A stretch of DNA of 61,204 nucleotides, taken from contig NZ_CALUCN010000016.1 of assembly GCF_943914565.1 (NCBI RefSeq), positions 1 to 61,204 of the forward strand, read 5' to 3'. Origin of the DNA: an uncultured Tessaracoccus sp. (lineage in GTDB: Bacteria > Actinomycetota > Actinomycetes > Propionibacteriales > Propionibacteriaceae). The notes beneath the pieces are model-generated. The model was not told where the DNA came from and ran no database searches. It saw nothing but the letters and a program-made list of their open reading frames with translations. Position numbers and translations under genes: made by a program. Every line of letters begins with the position of its first letter. The first letter of the stretch is position 1. This document shows, in pieces, positions 17,439-25,239 of the stretch.

Positions 17439-17454
17439 GGAAATGATACTTTCC
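17439..17454. promoter_or_regulatory. Candidate LysR site 1 (GGAAA-N6-TTTCC)
   Basis: GGAAATGATACTTTCC is an interrupted palindrome, repeated in near-identical form at 17498-17513, 59 bp downstream. Both lie between the LysR gene and the decarboxylase gene. Paired dyads upstream of the target are typical of LysR regulation. Assignment to this LysR protein is inference. Confidence 0.5.
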
Positions 17455-17488
17455 TTCTCAGCATCCATCGAAGACGAGGCCTCCGCTA

Positions 17489-17513
17489 TTCCATGCTGGA
17501 AACGATCCTTTCC
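17489..17513. promoter_or_regulatory. Candidate LysR site 2 with overlapping palindrome
   Basis: GGAAACGATCCTTTCC (17498-17513) matches site 1 at 14 of 16 positions. It overlaps a perfect 13-bp palindrome TTCCATGCTGGAA at 17489-17501. The site is about 100 bp before the decarboxylase start codon. Confidence 0.5.
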
Positions 17514-17614
17514 ACCCTTGGCCTTGTAGGTTCAGCCAATCCTTGAGACCGTGAAGTAAATCGACGCCAATCTCGTTTGGTATCGAGGAACACAGAGTCG
17601 TGAAAGGGTTGTGA

Positions 17615-19051
17615 ATGACCAAGACATACAAGGGACTCAGAGACTTCCTGGAAACCTTGGAGGCAGAAGGCCAACTCATTCGAATCAAGGATGAGGTTGA
17701 TCCTGAGGAGATCGGTGCAGCGGGACGTGCCTCATCGAACATGGAGGGAAGCCCTGCGATCCTGTTCGAGAAAGTCCGTGGCTACAAGGGCCCGGTTGCG
17801 ACCATGGTGCATGGCTCATGGAAGAACCATGCACTGATGCTCGGCATGGACAAAAATGCCTCGATCAAGGAACAGTTCGAGGAGCTGAACAAGCGTTGGG
17901 ACAAGTTCCCAGTCCCACCGACGGTTCTGTCCAGAGACGAGGCGACCTGCAAGGAGGTCGTGATCGACGAGGAAATCAACCTGTTCGAGATTCTTTCGCT
18001 GTACCGGATCAATCCTCAGGACGGTGGCTGCTACCTATCCAAGGCCTCGGTCGTCTCCGGTGACCCGGCCGAACCGGACAACTTCGACAAGCAGAACGTT
18101 GGCACGTATCGGATCCAAGTGAAGGGCAAGGATCGTCTCGGCATCCAGGCGCTGGCCATGCATGACATTGCCGTGCAGCTGCGCCTCGCGGAGGCGAAGA
18201 ATGAGCCGCTCCCGATCGCGATCGCATTGGGCAACAACCCGCTCGTCACGTTCATGGCCTCGACCCCGGTGGGATACACGCAGAACGAATACGAGTTCGT
18301 CGGCGCGCTCCAAGACGGTGTGCCCTGCGAGATCGTGAAGGCCGACATCGCCGATCACCTCTACGTGCCTGCTCACGCCGAGGTGATCTTGGAGGGATAC
18401 ATCATTCCGCGTGTCCGGACCTGTGAAGGCCCCTTCGGCGAGTTCCCCGGCTCGTACTCGGGAGCGCGAAACCAGTGCGAGATGAAGATCACTCACGTGA
18501 CGCATCGCAAGGACCCGATCTTCGAAAACCTCTACTTGGGTATGCCATGGACCGAGATCGACTATCTCATGGCACTGAATACATCAGTTCCTCTGTACAA
18601 GCAGATGAAGGAATCGTATCCGGAAATCGTCGCGGTCAACGCGATGTACCAGCACGGAATCACATCGATCGTCTCAGTCAAGCCCCGATTTGGCGGCTTC
18701 GGGAAGTCCGTGGCGATGCGCATGATGACCACGCCTCACGGCACGGCCTACGCCAAGAACATCATCATCGTCGATGAATTCGTGGACCCCTTCGACCTCA
18801 CCCAAGTCATGTGGGCGCTCTCGACACGAGTCAAGCCTGGCAAGGATGTAGCGATCATCCCGAACTGTCCGGGTATGCCGCTGGACCCGTCGACCAATCC
18901 TCCTGGCATGACCGAGAAGTTCATCATCGACGCGACATCCCCGGTGGCCCCCGAGGTTGAGCCTCGTGCCACGAAACTGCTCACCCCCGCCGCAGGGGTC
19001 GAGAAGTGGGAAAAGATCATCCGCAGCATGCGTGCTGGGGATCAGGACTGA
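17615..19051 (+). CDS. UbiD-family non-oxidative hydroxyarylic acid decarboxylase, C subunit
   Basis: A 478-residue prenyl-FMN-dependent decarboxylase of the VdcC/BsdC/LpdC type, which removes CO2 from phenolic acids such as vanillate, 4-hydroxybenzoate, protocatechuate or gallate. By comparison with fungal Fdc1 the key residues can be placed: Asn161 and Arg166 (NVGTYRIQV), His183 (AMHDIA), Glu227 (NEYEFVGAL), and the E-R-E acids Glu271 and Glu276 (CEGPFGEFPG). All are present, so the enzyme should be active. ATG 17615 has GAAAGGG 6 nt upstream. Together with the D subunit, UbiX-type protein and LpdD-like protein downstream it forms a full cassette. The substrate cannot be read from sequence. 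Confidence 0.93.
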   Translation: MTKTYKGLRDFLETLEAEGQLIRIKDEVDPEEIGAAGRASSNMEGSPAILFEKVRGYKGPVATMVHGSWKNHALMLGMDKNASIKEQFEELNKRWDKFPVPPTVLSRDEATCKEVVIDEEINLFEILSLYRINPQDGGCYLSKASVVSGDPAEPDNFDKQNVGTYRIQVKGKDRLGIQALAMHDIAVQLRLAEAKNEPLPIAIALGNNPLVTFMASTPVGYTQNEYEFVGALQDGVPCEIVKADIADHLYVPAHAEVILEGYIIPRVRTCEGPFGEFPGSYSGARNQCEMKITHVTHRKDPIFENLYLGMPWTEIDYLMALNTSVPLYKQMKESYPEIVAVNAMYQHGITSIVSVKPRFGGFGKSVAMRMMTTPHGTAYAKNIIIVDEFVDPFDLTQVMWALSTRVKPGKDVAIIPNCPGMPLDPSTNPPGMTEKFIIDATSPVAPEVEPRATKLLTPAAGVEKWEKIIRSMRAGDQD

Positions 19052-19076
19052 CGACGAGAGAAAAGGAGTGAATGTC

Positions 19077-19295
19077 ATGCAGTGCCCGCGTTGCGACATG
19101 GACAACGTCGAAGTCATGGTCAAGTCCCCGGTTGGTGATGTCTGGGAGATGTACATCTGTGAGACCTGCTACTTTTCGTGGCGGTCCACTGAGCAGATCG
19201 AGGTCGATCCGCTGTTCCGCCTTGACCCGACCAAGCTGGACGAGCTGGGTGTGATCCCGCCGGTCCCGCCACTGGATCCGGGCGTCAAGGCCTGA
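19077..19295 (+). CDS. Hydroxyarylic acid decarboxylase small subunit D (VdcD/BsdD-like)
   Basis: A 72-residue zinc-ribbon-like protein with CPRCDMDN near its N-terminus and CETCYFSWRS about 25 residues later, two CxxC knuckles. It resembles the D subunit of the vdcBCD and bsdBCD phenolic acid decarboxylases. ATG 19077 is preceded by AAAAGGAG 9 nt upstream. The longer open frame starts inside the decarboxylase gene and is not used. It lies 25 bp after the C subunit, so the two are co-transcribed. The biochemical role of D subunits is not well defined. Confidence 0.85.
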   Translation: MQCPRCDMDNVEVMVKSPVGDVWEMYICETCYFSWRSTEQIEVDPLFRLDPTKLDELGVIPPVPPLDPGVKA

Positions 19296-19313
19296 CATCA
19301 CCTTCATCCAACC

Positions 19314-19355
19314 GGGCGTGGACCCGTGCCCGGCATCGGTCGCGGGTCCACGCCC
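19314..19355 (+). terminator. Hairpin between D subunit and transporter
   Basis: GGGCGTGGACCCG (19314-19326) pairs perfectly with CGGGTCCACGCCC (19343-19355). The 13-bp stem with a 16-nt loop is 18 bp after the D-subunit stop. It could end the C-D transcript or act as a partial terminator that lowers expression of the transporter and downstream genes. Confidence 0.7.
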
Positions 19356-19422
19356 CTGATCTCTCAATGTTCGAATTCGGCATCACACTGAGGTGATGCC
19401 TCGTCCTCCAAGGAAGGTTTCG

Positions 19423-20949
19423 ATGACTGCCGTGAAGTCATCCCCGGGGCAGACAGCGACGCCGCCCCGCAAACAATGGTCGACCAAGGCGGTTGGCTTG
19501 GTAGGTGGCATTGCAATCGCCATCATCATCATGGTCTTGCCCATGCAAGGTTGGGGCCTGGAGCGACCCGGACAGATTTGTCTGGCGCTCACCCTTATGA
19601 CAGTGGTGTTCTGGGCCACTAACGTGGCGCACAATGGCTACGTCTCCGCGCTGTACTTGGCCCTTCTGGTTGTGTTCGAAGTCGCCGGACCACTGTTTCC
19701 TGGCGTCGATGAGACGACGGGCGCCGTGATTCCGTCGGGTTCGTCGGTAGTGTTTGGGGCGTGGATGACGCCGACGATCTGGCTTGTGATCGGCGCCTAC
19801 TTCATTGCTGGCGCCGTGAAGGCTTCAGGGCTCGGCGAGCGAATCGCATACGCATTCTTGCTGCGCTATGTCTCCAGCTACCGCAGCATCATCGTCTCGA
19901 TATATGTGCTGACATTCATCCTGAGCCTGCTGATTCCCCACCCATGGCCGCGTGCGTTCCTCATCATGTCGGTCATGGCCGTGGTCATCACCAGCGCGAA
20001 GATTCCTAGGGAGGACGCGGTGAAGATCGGTTTCACCGTGTTCTGCGCGTCCGTTCCCGTGTCGCTCATCTTCCTGACTGGCGACGCAGTGATCAACCCG
20101 TTAGCGATTGCATCCGCGAGCAACGCTGCGACTGCCGCGGGCTACTCCGGGCCCGTGGCAATGGGATGGATCGGCTGGTTCATTCACATGGGGCCTCCTG
20201 CGATTGTCGTTTCTGTGCTCACTTGCCTGATGAACCTCTGGCTGTTCAAACCATCGCAAGAGGTTGTTGTGCCGCGCGAGGAAATCCACGCAAAGCTCAA
20301 GGGCCTTGGCAAGATGACCGAGACAGAGATTCGCACTGTCGTCTGGCTGAGCATCGCTGTCGTGCTGTGGATGACTGATTTCCTGCACGGGATCCCGCTG
20401 GGCATCGTCACTATCGCCGTCGCCGCGTTGATGGCCTTCCCCTACATCGGCGAGGTGCTGAAGCCGGGTGACTGGGGCGGGATTCCGCTGCAGGTGCTCG
20501 TCTTCCTCACCGCTGCCATCTCCATCGGTACCGTCGGTGGCGTGTCGGGTATGAACTCCTGGATCGCAACCACGCTGCTTCCCGACTCTGCACCGCGAAA
20601 TTTGTTCATTTTGGCAGCCATTGTCACCGTCATCGCGATCGTGATCCACATGCTGCTGGGGTCCGTCATCGCGGTGATGGGGGTTGCAGTCCCCGCCATC
20701 GTCGCATTCACCGCGCCCGCCGGGCTCAACCCGTTGGTCCCTACCTTGATCGTATACATGGCGATCGCTGCCCACTACATCCTGCCATTTCAGCACCTAA
20801 ACATGCTGGTCGGAGCCAGTCCTGACACCGGTGGATTTACGCAGAGGGAAACCATTCGCATGGGGCTCCCACTCACGGCCGTGATGTTCCTGATCACGAT
20901 GGGCGTCATGGTGCCATGGTTCATGCTCACCGGATTGGCAGGTGCCTAA
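19423..20949 (+). CDS. DASS/SLC13-family anion symporter
   Basis: A 508-residue membrane protein with about 11-13 hydrophobic segments. It is preceded by a basic N-terminal tail and starts at ATG 19423 with AGGAAGG close upstream. The layout and motifs (for example GDWGGIPLQVLVFLTAAISIG) fit the divalent anion:Na+ symporter group that carries di- and tricarboxylates. Within a phenolic acid decarboxylase cassette, uptake of the aromatic carboxylate is likely (inference). Its stop overlaps the start of the UbiX-like gene (TAATG). Confidence 0.82.
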   Translation: MTAVKSSPGQTATPPRKQWSTKAVGLVGGIAIAIIIMVLPMQGWGLERPGQICLALTLMTVVFWATNVAHNGYVSALYLALLVVFEVAGPLFPGVDETTGAVIPSGSSVVFGAWMTPTIWLVIGAYFIAGAVKASGLGERIAYAFLLRYVSSYRSIIVSIYVLTFILSLLIPHPWPRAFLIMSVMAVVITSAKIPREDAVKIGFTVFCASVPVSLIFLTGDAVINPLAIASASNAATAAGYSGPVAMGWIGWFIHMGPPAIVVSVLTCLMNLWLFKPSQEVVVPREEIHAKLKGLGKMTETEIRTVVWLSIAVVLWMTDFLHGIPLGIVTIAVAALMAFPYIGEVLKPGDWGGIPLQVLVFLTAAISIGTVGGVSGMNSWIATTLLPDSAPRNLFILAAIVTVIAIVIHMLLGSVIAVMGVAVPAIVAFTAPAGLNPLVPTLIVYMAIAAHYILPFQHLNMLVGASPDTGGFTQRETIRMGLPLTAVMFLITMGVMVPWFMLTGLAGA

Positions 20950-21548
20950 TGCTCGCGAGTGTCCACGAAGTCAGAAAGCGCAGGCTCATTGTCGGAGTCA
21001 GTGGAGCGACGGGGACCGAGCTGGCATTGCACCTGCTGAGATCTCTGCGACGGTTCGACCTCGAGCTACATCTCGTGGTCAGTGGTGGTGCGCAGCGCAC
21101 TTGGTCGCTGGAGATGGATGAGCCCATCGAGACGATGTTGGAGCTGGCCGACGTCGTACATGATGACAAGAACTTGGCGGCTTCGATCTCCAGCGGATCA
21201 TTCTGCACCGAGGGCATGATCGTGATGCCGTGCTCCATGAAGACACTTGCGGCGACTGCCTGTGGGTTTACACCGAACTTGCTCAATCGAGCAATCGATG
21301 TATGTCTCAAGGAGGAGCGCAGGGTGGTGCTCTGTCCGCGGGAGATGCCGCTAGGCAAGGTCCACTTGCGTAACCTCGTCCAGGCGTCGGAGCTCGGCTG
21401 CACCATCATTCCTCCGATGCTGACGTTCTACAATGGTCCGAAGACCATGCAGGACCAGATCAACCATGTCATTGGCAAGGTGGTCCGGATGTTCGGACTC
21501 GAGTCGGATGAGTTCGTCGCGTGGGAGGGAAGAGCGGAGGAGACCTGA
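20949..21548 (+). CDS. UbiX/Pad1-type flavin prenyltransferase (decarboxylase B subunit)
   Basis: A 199-residue flavoprotein that prenylates FMN to make the prFMN cofactor of UbiD enzymes. The N-terminal flavin site reads IVGVSGATGTELALHLL. The mid-region SSGSFCTEGMIVMPCSMKTL and the C-terminal REMPLGKVHLRN are family hallmarks. ATG 20949 overlaps the transporter stop; the longer frame would begin inside that gene. It is coupled to the next gene by a TGATG overlap. Confidence 0.92.
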   Translation: MLASVHEVRKRRLIVGVSGATGTELALHLLRSLRRFDLELHLVVSGGAQRTWSLEMDEPIETMLELADVVHDDKNLAASISSGSFCTEGMIVMPCSMKTLAATACGFTPNLLNRAIDVCLKEERRVVLCPREMPLGKVHLRNLVQASELGCTIIPPMLTFYNGPKTMQDQINHVIGKVVRMFGLESDEFVAWEGRAEET

Positions 21549-21949
21549 TGAGACAGGTGTCGTTGCAGGCTGGCCAGTACCCGCACCGGGTGTGGGGAGT
21601 TGCAACGAAGGTTGGGGCAGACCTCGTGGTCATCATCGGCGGGGGCGACGCTCCGCACATCGGGGCGGTGGCGCTGGCCACTGCTCGCCCCAGCCTTGCT
21701 GACCCCGAGCAGTCGTCGGCTTCGGCCAGTGTGCTGTGCGTCACTGGCCACAAGGAGGACGAACTTGCGCGCAGCTACGCGCTTCGTCTGTCGTCGCGCT
21801 TTCGCTGCCAAGTCTGTGTGAGCGCCGGCATCCATGTCGACGACGCGACCCCTAACGACCTGCGGACACTCGTCGCAAATGCAAACGAGCTGATGGAATC
21901 CCTGGAAGAAGAACTGCTTCGTTGTGGTGCACTCGGCGCGGACTGCTGA
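21548..21949 (+). CDS. LpdD-like protein, putative prenylated-flavin chaperone
   Basis: A 133-residue soluble protein. The segment DLVVIIGGGDAPHIGAVALA is characteristic of LpdD-like proteins found beside gallate and other phenolic decarboxylases, where a role in handing prFMN to the UbiD partner has been proposed. It overlaps the UbiX-type gene by one base, so the two are co-produced in step. It is the last gene of the AT-richer island; high-GC sequence resumes right after. Family assignment is from motif memory. Confidence 0.75.
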   Translation: MRQVSLQAGQYPHRVWGVATKVGADLVVIIGGGDAPHIGAVALATARPSLADPEQSSASASVLCVTGHKEDELARSYALRLSSRFRCQVCVSAGIHVDDATPNDLRTLVANANELMESLEEELLRCGALGADC

Positions 21950-21976
21950 ACCCAGGGCCCGCTTGCGGCCTCGCAG

Positions 21977-21982
21977 TATGAT
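21977..21982 (+). promoter_or_regulatory. -10 box of a probable leaderless VKOR transcript
   Basis: TATGAT ends 7 bp before GTG 21990. No Shine-Dalgarno is visible. The same TANNNT-N6/7-start pattern occurs at ten other genes in this window. Confidence 0.5.
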
Positions 21983-21989
21983 CACCACC

Positions 21990-22625
21990 GTGATGCACGA
22001 CGACACCGACCGGGCCCGCATGACGAGCCTCGAAGCGGCCACCGACCACCCCCGCACCGTCACCTTCGTCCTGATGCTGCTCGCCGGGTTCCTGGGGCTC
22101 GTCGCCTCGCTGGTGCTCTCGCTCGACGCGCTCGTGCTCGCGGCGAACCCGCAGGCGGAGCTGCAGTGCACGATCAACTCGGTGTTCGACTGCGCCGCCG
22201 TCGCCAACAGCGCGCAGTCGAAGGTGCTCGGCATCCCCAACGCGTTCCTCGGCCTGATGCTGCAGCCGGCCATCGTCGCGATCGCGGTGGCGAAGCTCGG
22301 CGGGGCGCGGATGCCGCGCTGGTACATGGCGGCGTTCAACGCGTTGATGCTCGTCGCGATCCTGCACGCGCACTGGCTGCTGTTCCAGTCGACGTTCGTG
22401 ATCAAGGCGCTGTGCCTGTGGTGCCTGACGCTCCTGGTGTGCACGGTGCTGGTGTTCGTCCTGCTCACGAGGTGGAACCTGCTCGAGGGCAACCTCTCCG
22501 TCCGCGGCGACGGGGAGCGCGGTCGGGCGTTCGTCCTCGGCGGGTGGAGCGAGATCGCGCTCATCGCGTGGTTCGCGATCATCATCGCCGTCGAGGCGAT
22601 CGTCTGGGTGCCGAGCTTTCTGTGA
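21990..22625 (+). CDS. Vitamin K epoxide reductase (VKOR) family protein
   Basis: A 211-residue membrane protein with four or five helices. Bacterial VKORs reoxidise DsbA-like proteins, using quinone, for disulfide formation outside the membrane. The loop cysteines are in LQCTINSVFDCAAV and the active CxxC is LCLWCLTL, both required features. GTG 21990 is chosen because it lies 7 bp after a TATGAT box; ATG 21978 or 21993 in the same frame are alternatives. It is the first high-GC gene after the decarboxylase island. No DsbA gene is adjacent. Confidence 0.85.
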   Translation: MMHDDTDRARMTSLEAATDHPRTVTFVLMLLAGFLGLVASLVLSLDALVLAANPQAELQCTINSVFDCAAVANSAQSKVLGIPNAFLGLMLQPAIVAIAVAKLGGARMPRWYMAAFNALMLVAILHAHWLLFQSTFVIKALCLWCLTLLVCTVLVFVLLTRWNLLEGNLSVRGDGERGRAFVLGGWSEIALIAWFAIIIAVEAIVWVPSFL

Positions 22626-22631
22626 CCCCCG

Positions 22632-22659
22632 CTCGACGTCGGTGAGGGCGCGGTAGAGT
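22632..22659 (+). promoter_or_regulatory. Candidate mdh promoter
   Basis: CTCGAC at 22632-22637 and TAGAGT at 22654-22659 are 16 bp apart and fit a relaxed sigma-70-type promoter. This would give an mdh leader of about 30 nt with GGAAGGA as ribosome-binding site. Consensus match only. Confidence 0.4.
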
Positions 22660-22698
22660 CTGGGGCGTACGTCGAATCCCAGTTGGAAGGACAACGAA

Positions 22699-23688
<990 letters not shown>

Positions 23689-23705
23689 CCCACGTCCTCC
23701 GACGC

Positions 23706-23743
23706 AACAGGGGTGGAGCCGCGACCGCGGCCCCACCCCTGTT
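23706..23743. terminator. Bidirectional terminator between mdh and the cupin gene
   Basis: AACAGGGGTGG (23706-23716) pairs perfectly with CCACCCCTGTT (23733-23743), with a further GC-rich inner pairing. It lies between the convergent mdh and cupin genes. Confidence 0.85.
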
Positions 23744-23758
23744 CGCGTCTGCCCTCGG

Positions 23759-24202
23759 TCAGGGCTGGACGGTCCACTCCGGCGGCACGTCCGTGCCGGC
23801 CTCCTCGTCGGCCTCCGACTCCTCGAAGGTCTTGTGGACGATGCCCTGCGCGTGGTGCACGGGCGCGTAGATGGTGTAGAGCTTCATCGGCTCGTCGCCG
23901 GTGTTCACCACGTCGTGCCAGTGGCCCGCGGGCACGTGGATGGACCAGTCGTCCTCCACGGCCTGTTCGAACGACAGGTCGTCCTTCGACGGCCCCATCT
24001 TCGCCAGGCCCTTGCCCTGCTCGAGGCGGAGGAACTGATCGGTCTCGGGATGGACCTCGAGCCCGACCGACCCGCCCACCGGGATACTCATCAGCGTCAC
24101 CTGCAGGTACTTGCCCGTCCACACCGTCGTGCGGTAGTTGTCGTTGGCCTTGGTCTCCTGCTCGATGTCGATCGCGAGAGGCTTCGGTCCGTTGTCTTGC
24201 AT
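23759..24202 (-). CDS. Cupin-domain protein
   Basis: A 147-residue single-domain cupin. The two cupin motifs are GLEVHPETDQFLRLEQGKG (metal-ligand His, Glu/Gln) and VPAGHWHDVVNTGDEP (His). The start ATG 24202 has AAGGGAG 5 nt upstream. The reading frame is open without a stop through the AbiEi-like gene upstream, so a 430-residue fusion (23759-25051) could in principle be made. The independent ribosome-binding site argues that the cupin is translated on its own. The substrate is unknown. Confidence 0.8.
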   Translation of the reverse strand: MQDNGPKPLAIDIEQETKANDNYRTTVWTGKYLQVTLMSIPVGGSVGLEVHPETDQFLRLEQGKGLAKMGPSKDDLSFEQAVEDDWSIHVPAGHWHDVVNTGDEPMKLYTIYAPVHHAQGIVHKTFEESEADEEAGTDVPPEWTVQP

Positions 24203-24277
24203 GGTGCTCCCTTCTGTCCCCTCCATCGTCCCACCCCGGCGAAACGGCTGCAGCGATCCCGCCGGAAGTGCCTCACC

Positions 24278-24313
24278 GTCGAGACGACCACCCCATGCGG
24301 TGGTGTTCTCGAC
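24278..24313. repeat. 36-bp palindromic element, copy A (inside AbiEi-like reading frame)
   Basis: GTCGAGACGACCACC and GGTGGTGTTCTCGAC flank CCATGC. The arms match at 13 of 15 positions. A near-identical copy of the same length is at 25147-25182, and both are preceded by TCACC. This copy forms the end of the truncated AbiEi-like coding sequence. Confidence 0.85.
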
Positions 24314-25051
24314 ACTCAGGCATCGCAGTTGCGGCACGGCCGTCCCGACGAGGGCGCGCCCCTCGAACCACACGTCGACCCTCGCGCCGGTGTCGAGACG
24401 CTCCTGTCGTGTGACTCCGCCGATGCGGTGCGGGCGCAGCACGTTGCGCTCGAACAACCACTCGAGGACGCTGCCGATGCCGTCCATCTCCGGCGAGCAC
24501 AGCTGCGCGAACAATCGTCGGCGAGCGAGGCGCGGGCGGGCCCCCGCAGCAAGGTCGAGCCGGGCCACCGTCGTGTGGCCCTGGGTGAGGGCTCGCGTCA
24601 CGGCCTCGACGACGTCGTACTCATCCGCCTCATGCGCGAGGTCGAGCAGGGACTCCTCGACGGTGGTGCGGCGCAGGTGCCCCCAGCCGCGTCGGGCGCC
24701 GCGGCGGAAGCTCGCTCGCCACCGGCCCCACGCGAATGAGGAACGCGGGTGCTCGTGCCACACCGTGAGGGTTGCCGGAGGCCTGCGCACGAGGCGCAGC
24801 ACATGGCAGGCGGCCGCGCCCCCGAGGGCGGCCTCGGGCCCGCCACGCAGCAGGCCCGCCCAGGCGAATGCATCCCACGTCACCGGTCCGAGGACGATGA
24901 TCCCTCTCGCAAGTGCCGTCCCCTCGTCGCGGAGACGATCCACCATCCGTGGGGTGAGTCCGTGGTCGCGCGCCTGCCAGACGCTGACCACCCCGGCCTG
25001 CGCGCGTGCCAACGCGAGCAGCGTGGGTGGGAGTCGGAACCGTCGGGGCAT
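24278..25051 (-). pseudogene. Truncated AbiEi-like protein (DUF559-type), 3' end replaced by a palindromic repeat
   Basis: The first 235 residues resemble actinobacterial AbiEi-type proteins: an N-terminal winged-helix antitoxin-like domain (ARAQAGVVSVWQARDHGLT), a middle region ending RTTVEESLLDL, and the start of the usual C-terminal nuclease-like fold (GARVDVWFEGRALV). Directly after this the expected core (a VEVDG-like segment and the following His) is missing. The frame instead runs into the 36-bp palindrome (SVENTTAWGG) and on, without a stop, into the cupin gene. The gene is therefore probably a decayed remnant. An alternative is a deliberate fusion with the cupin, which I consider less likely. 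Confidence 0.65.
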
Positions 25052-25146
25052 GGCACCATCCTCGACGGCGGAGTGCCCCGCAGTGAAGGGACTACGCGGC
25101 GTAGGACAACACCACTTGGCGGGACCGACACCCGCGGCGCTTCACC

Positions 25147-25182
25147 GTCGAGAAGACCACCCCATGCGGTGGTGTTCTCGAC
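25147..25182. repeat. 36-bp palindromic element, copy B
   Basis: GTCGAGAAGACCACC, then CCATGC, then GGTGGTGTTCTCGAC, with arms matching at 14 of 15 positions. It lies in the 188-bp gap between the AbiEi-like remnant's start and the end of actP, so the remnant has a copy at each end. Confidence 0.85.
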
Positions 25183-25239
25183 AGTGGAGACGACCGGGGG
25201 CCGCGACCACCGTCGCGACCCCCGAGCGTCATGCAGGGC

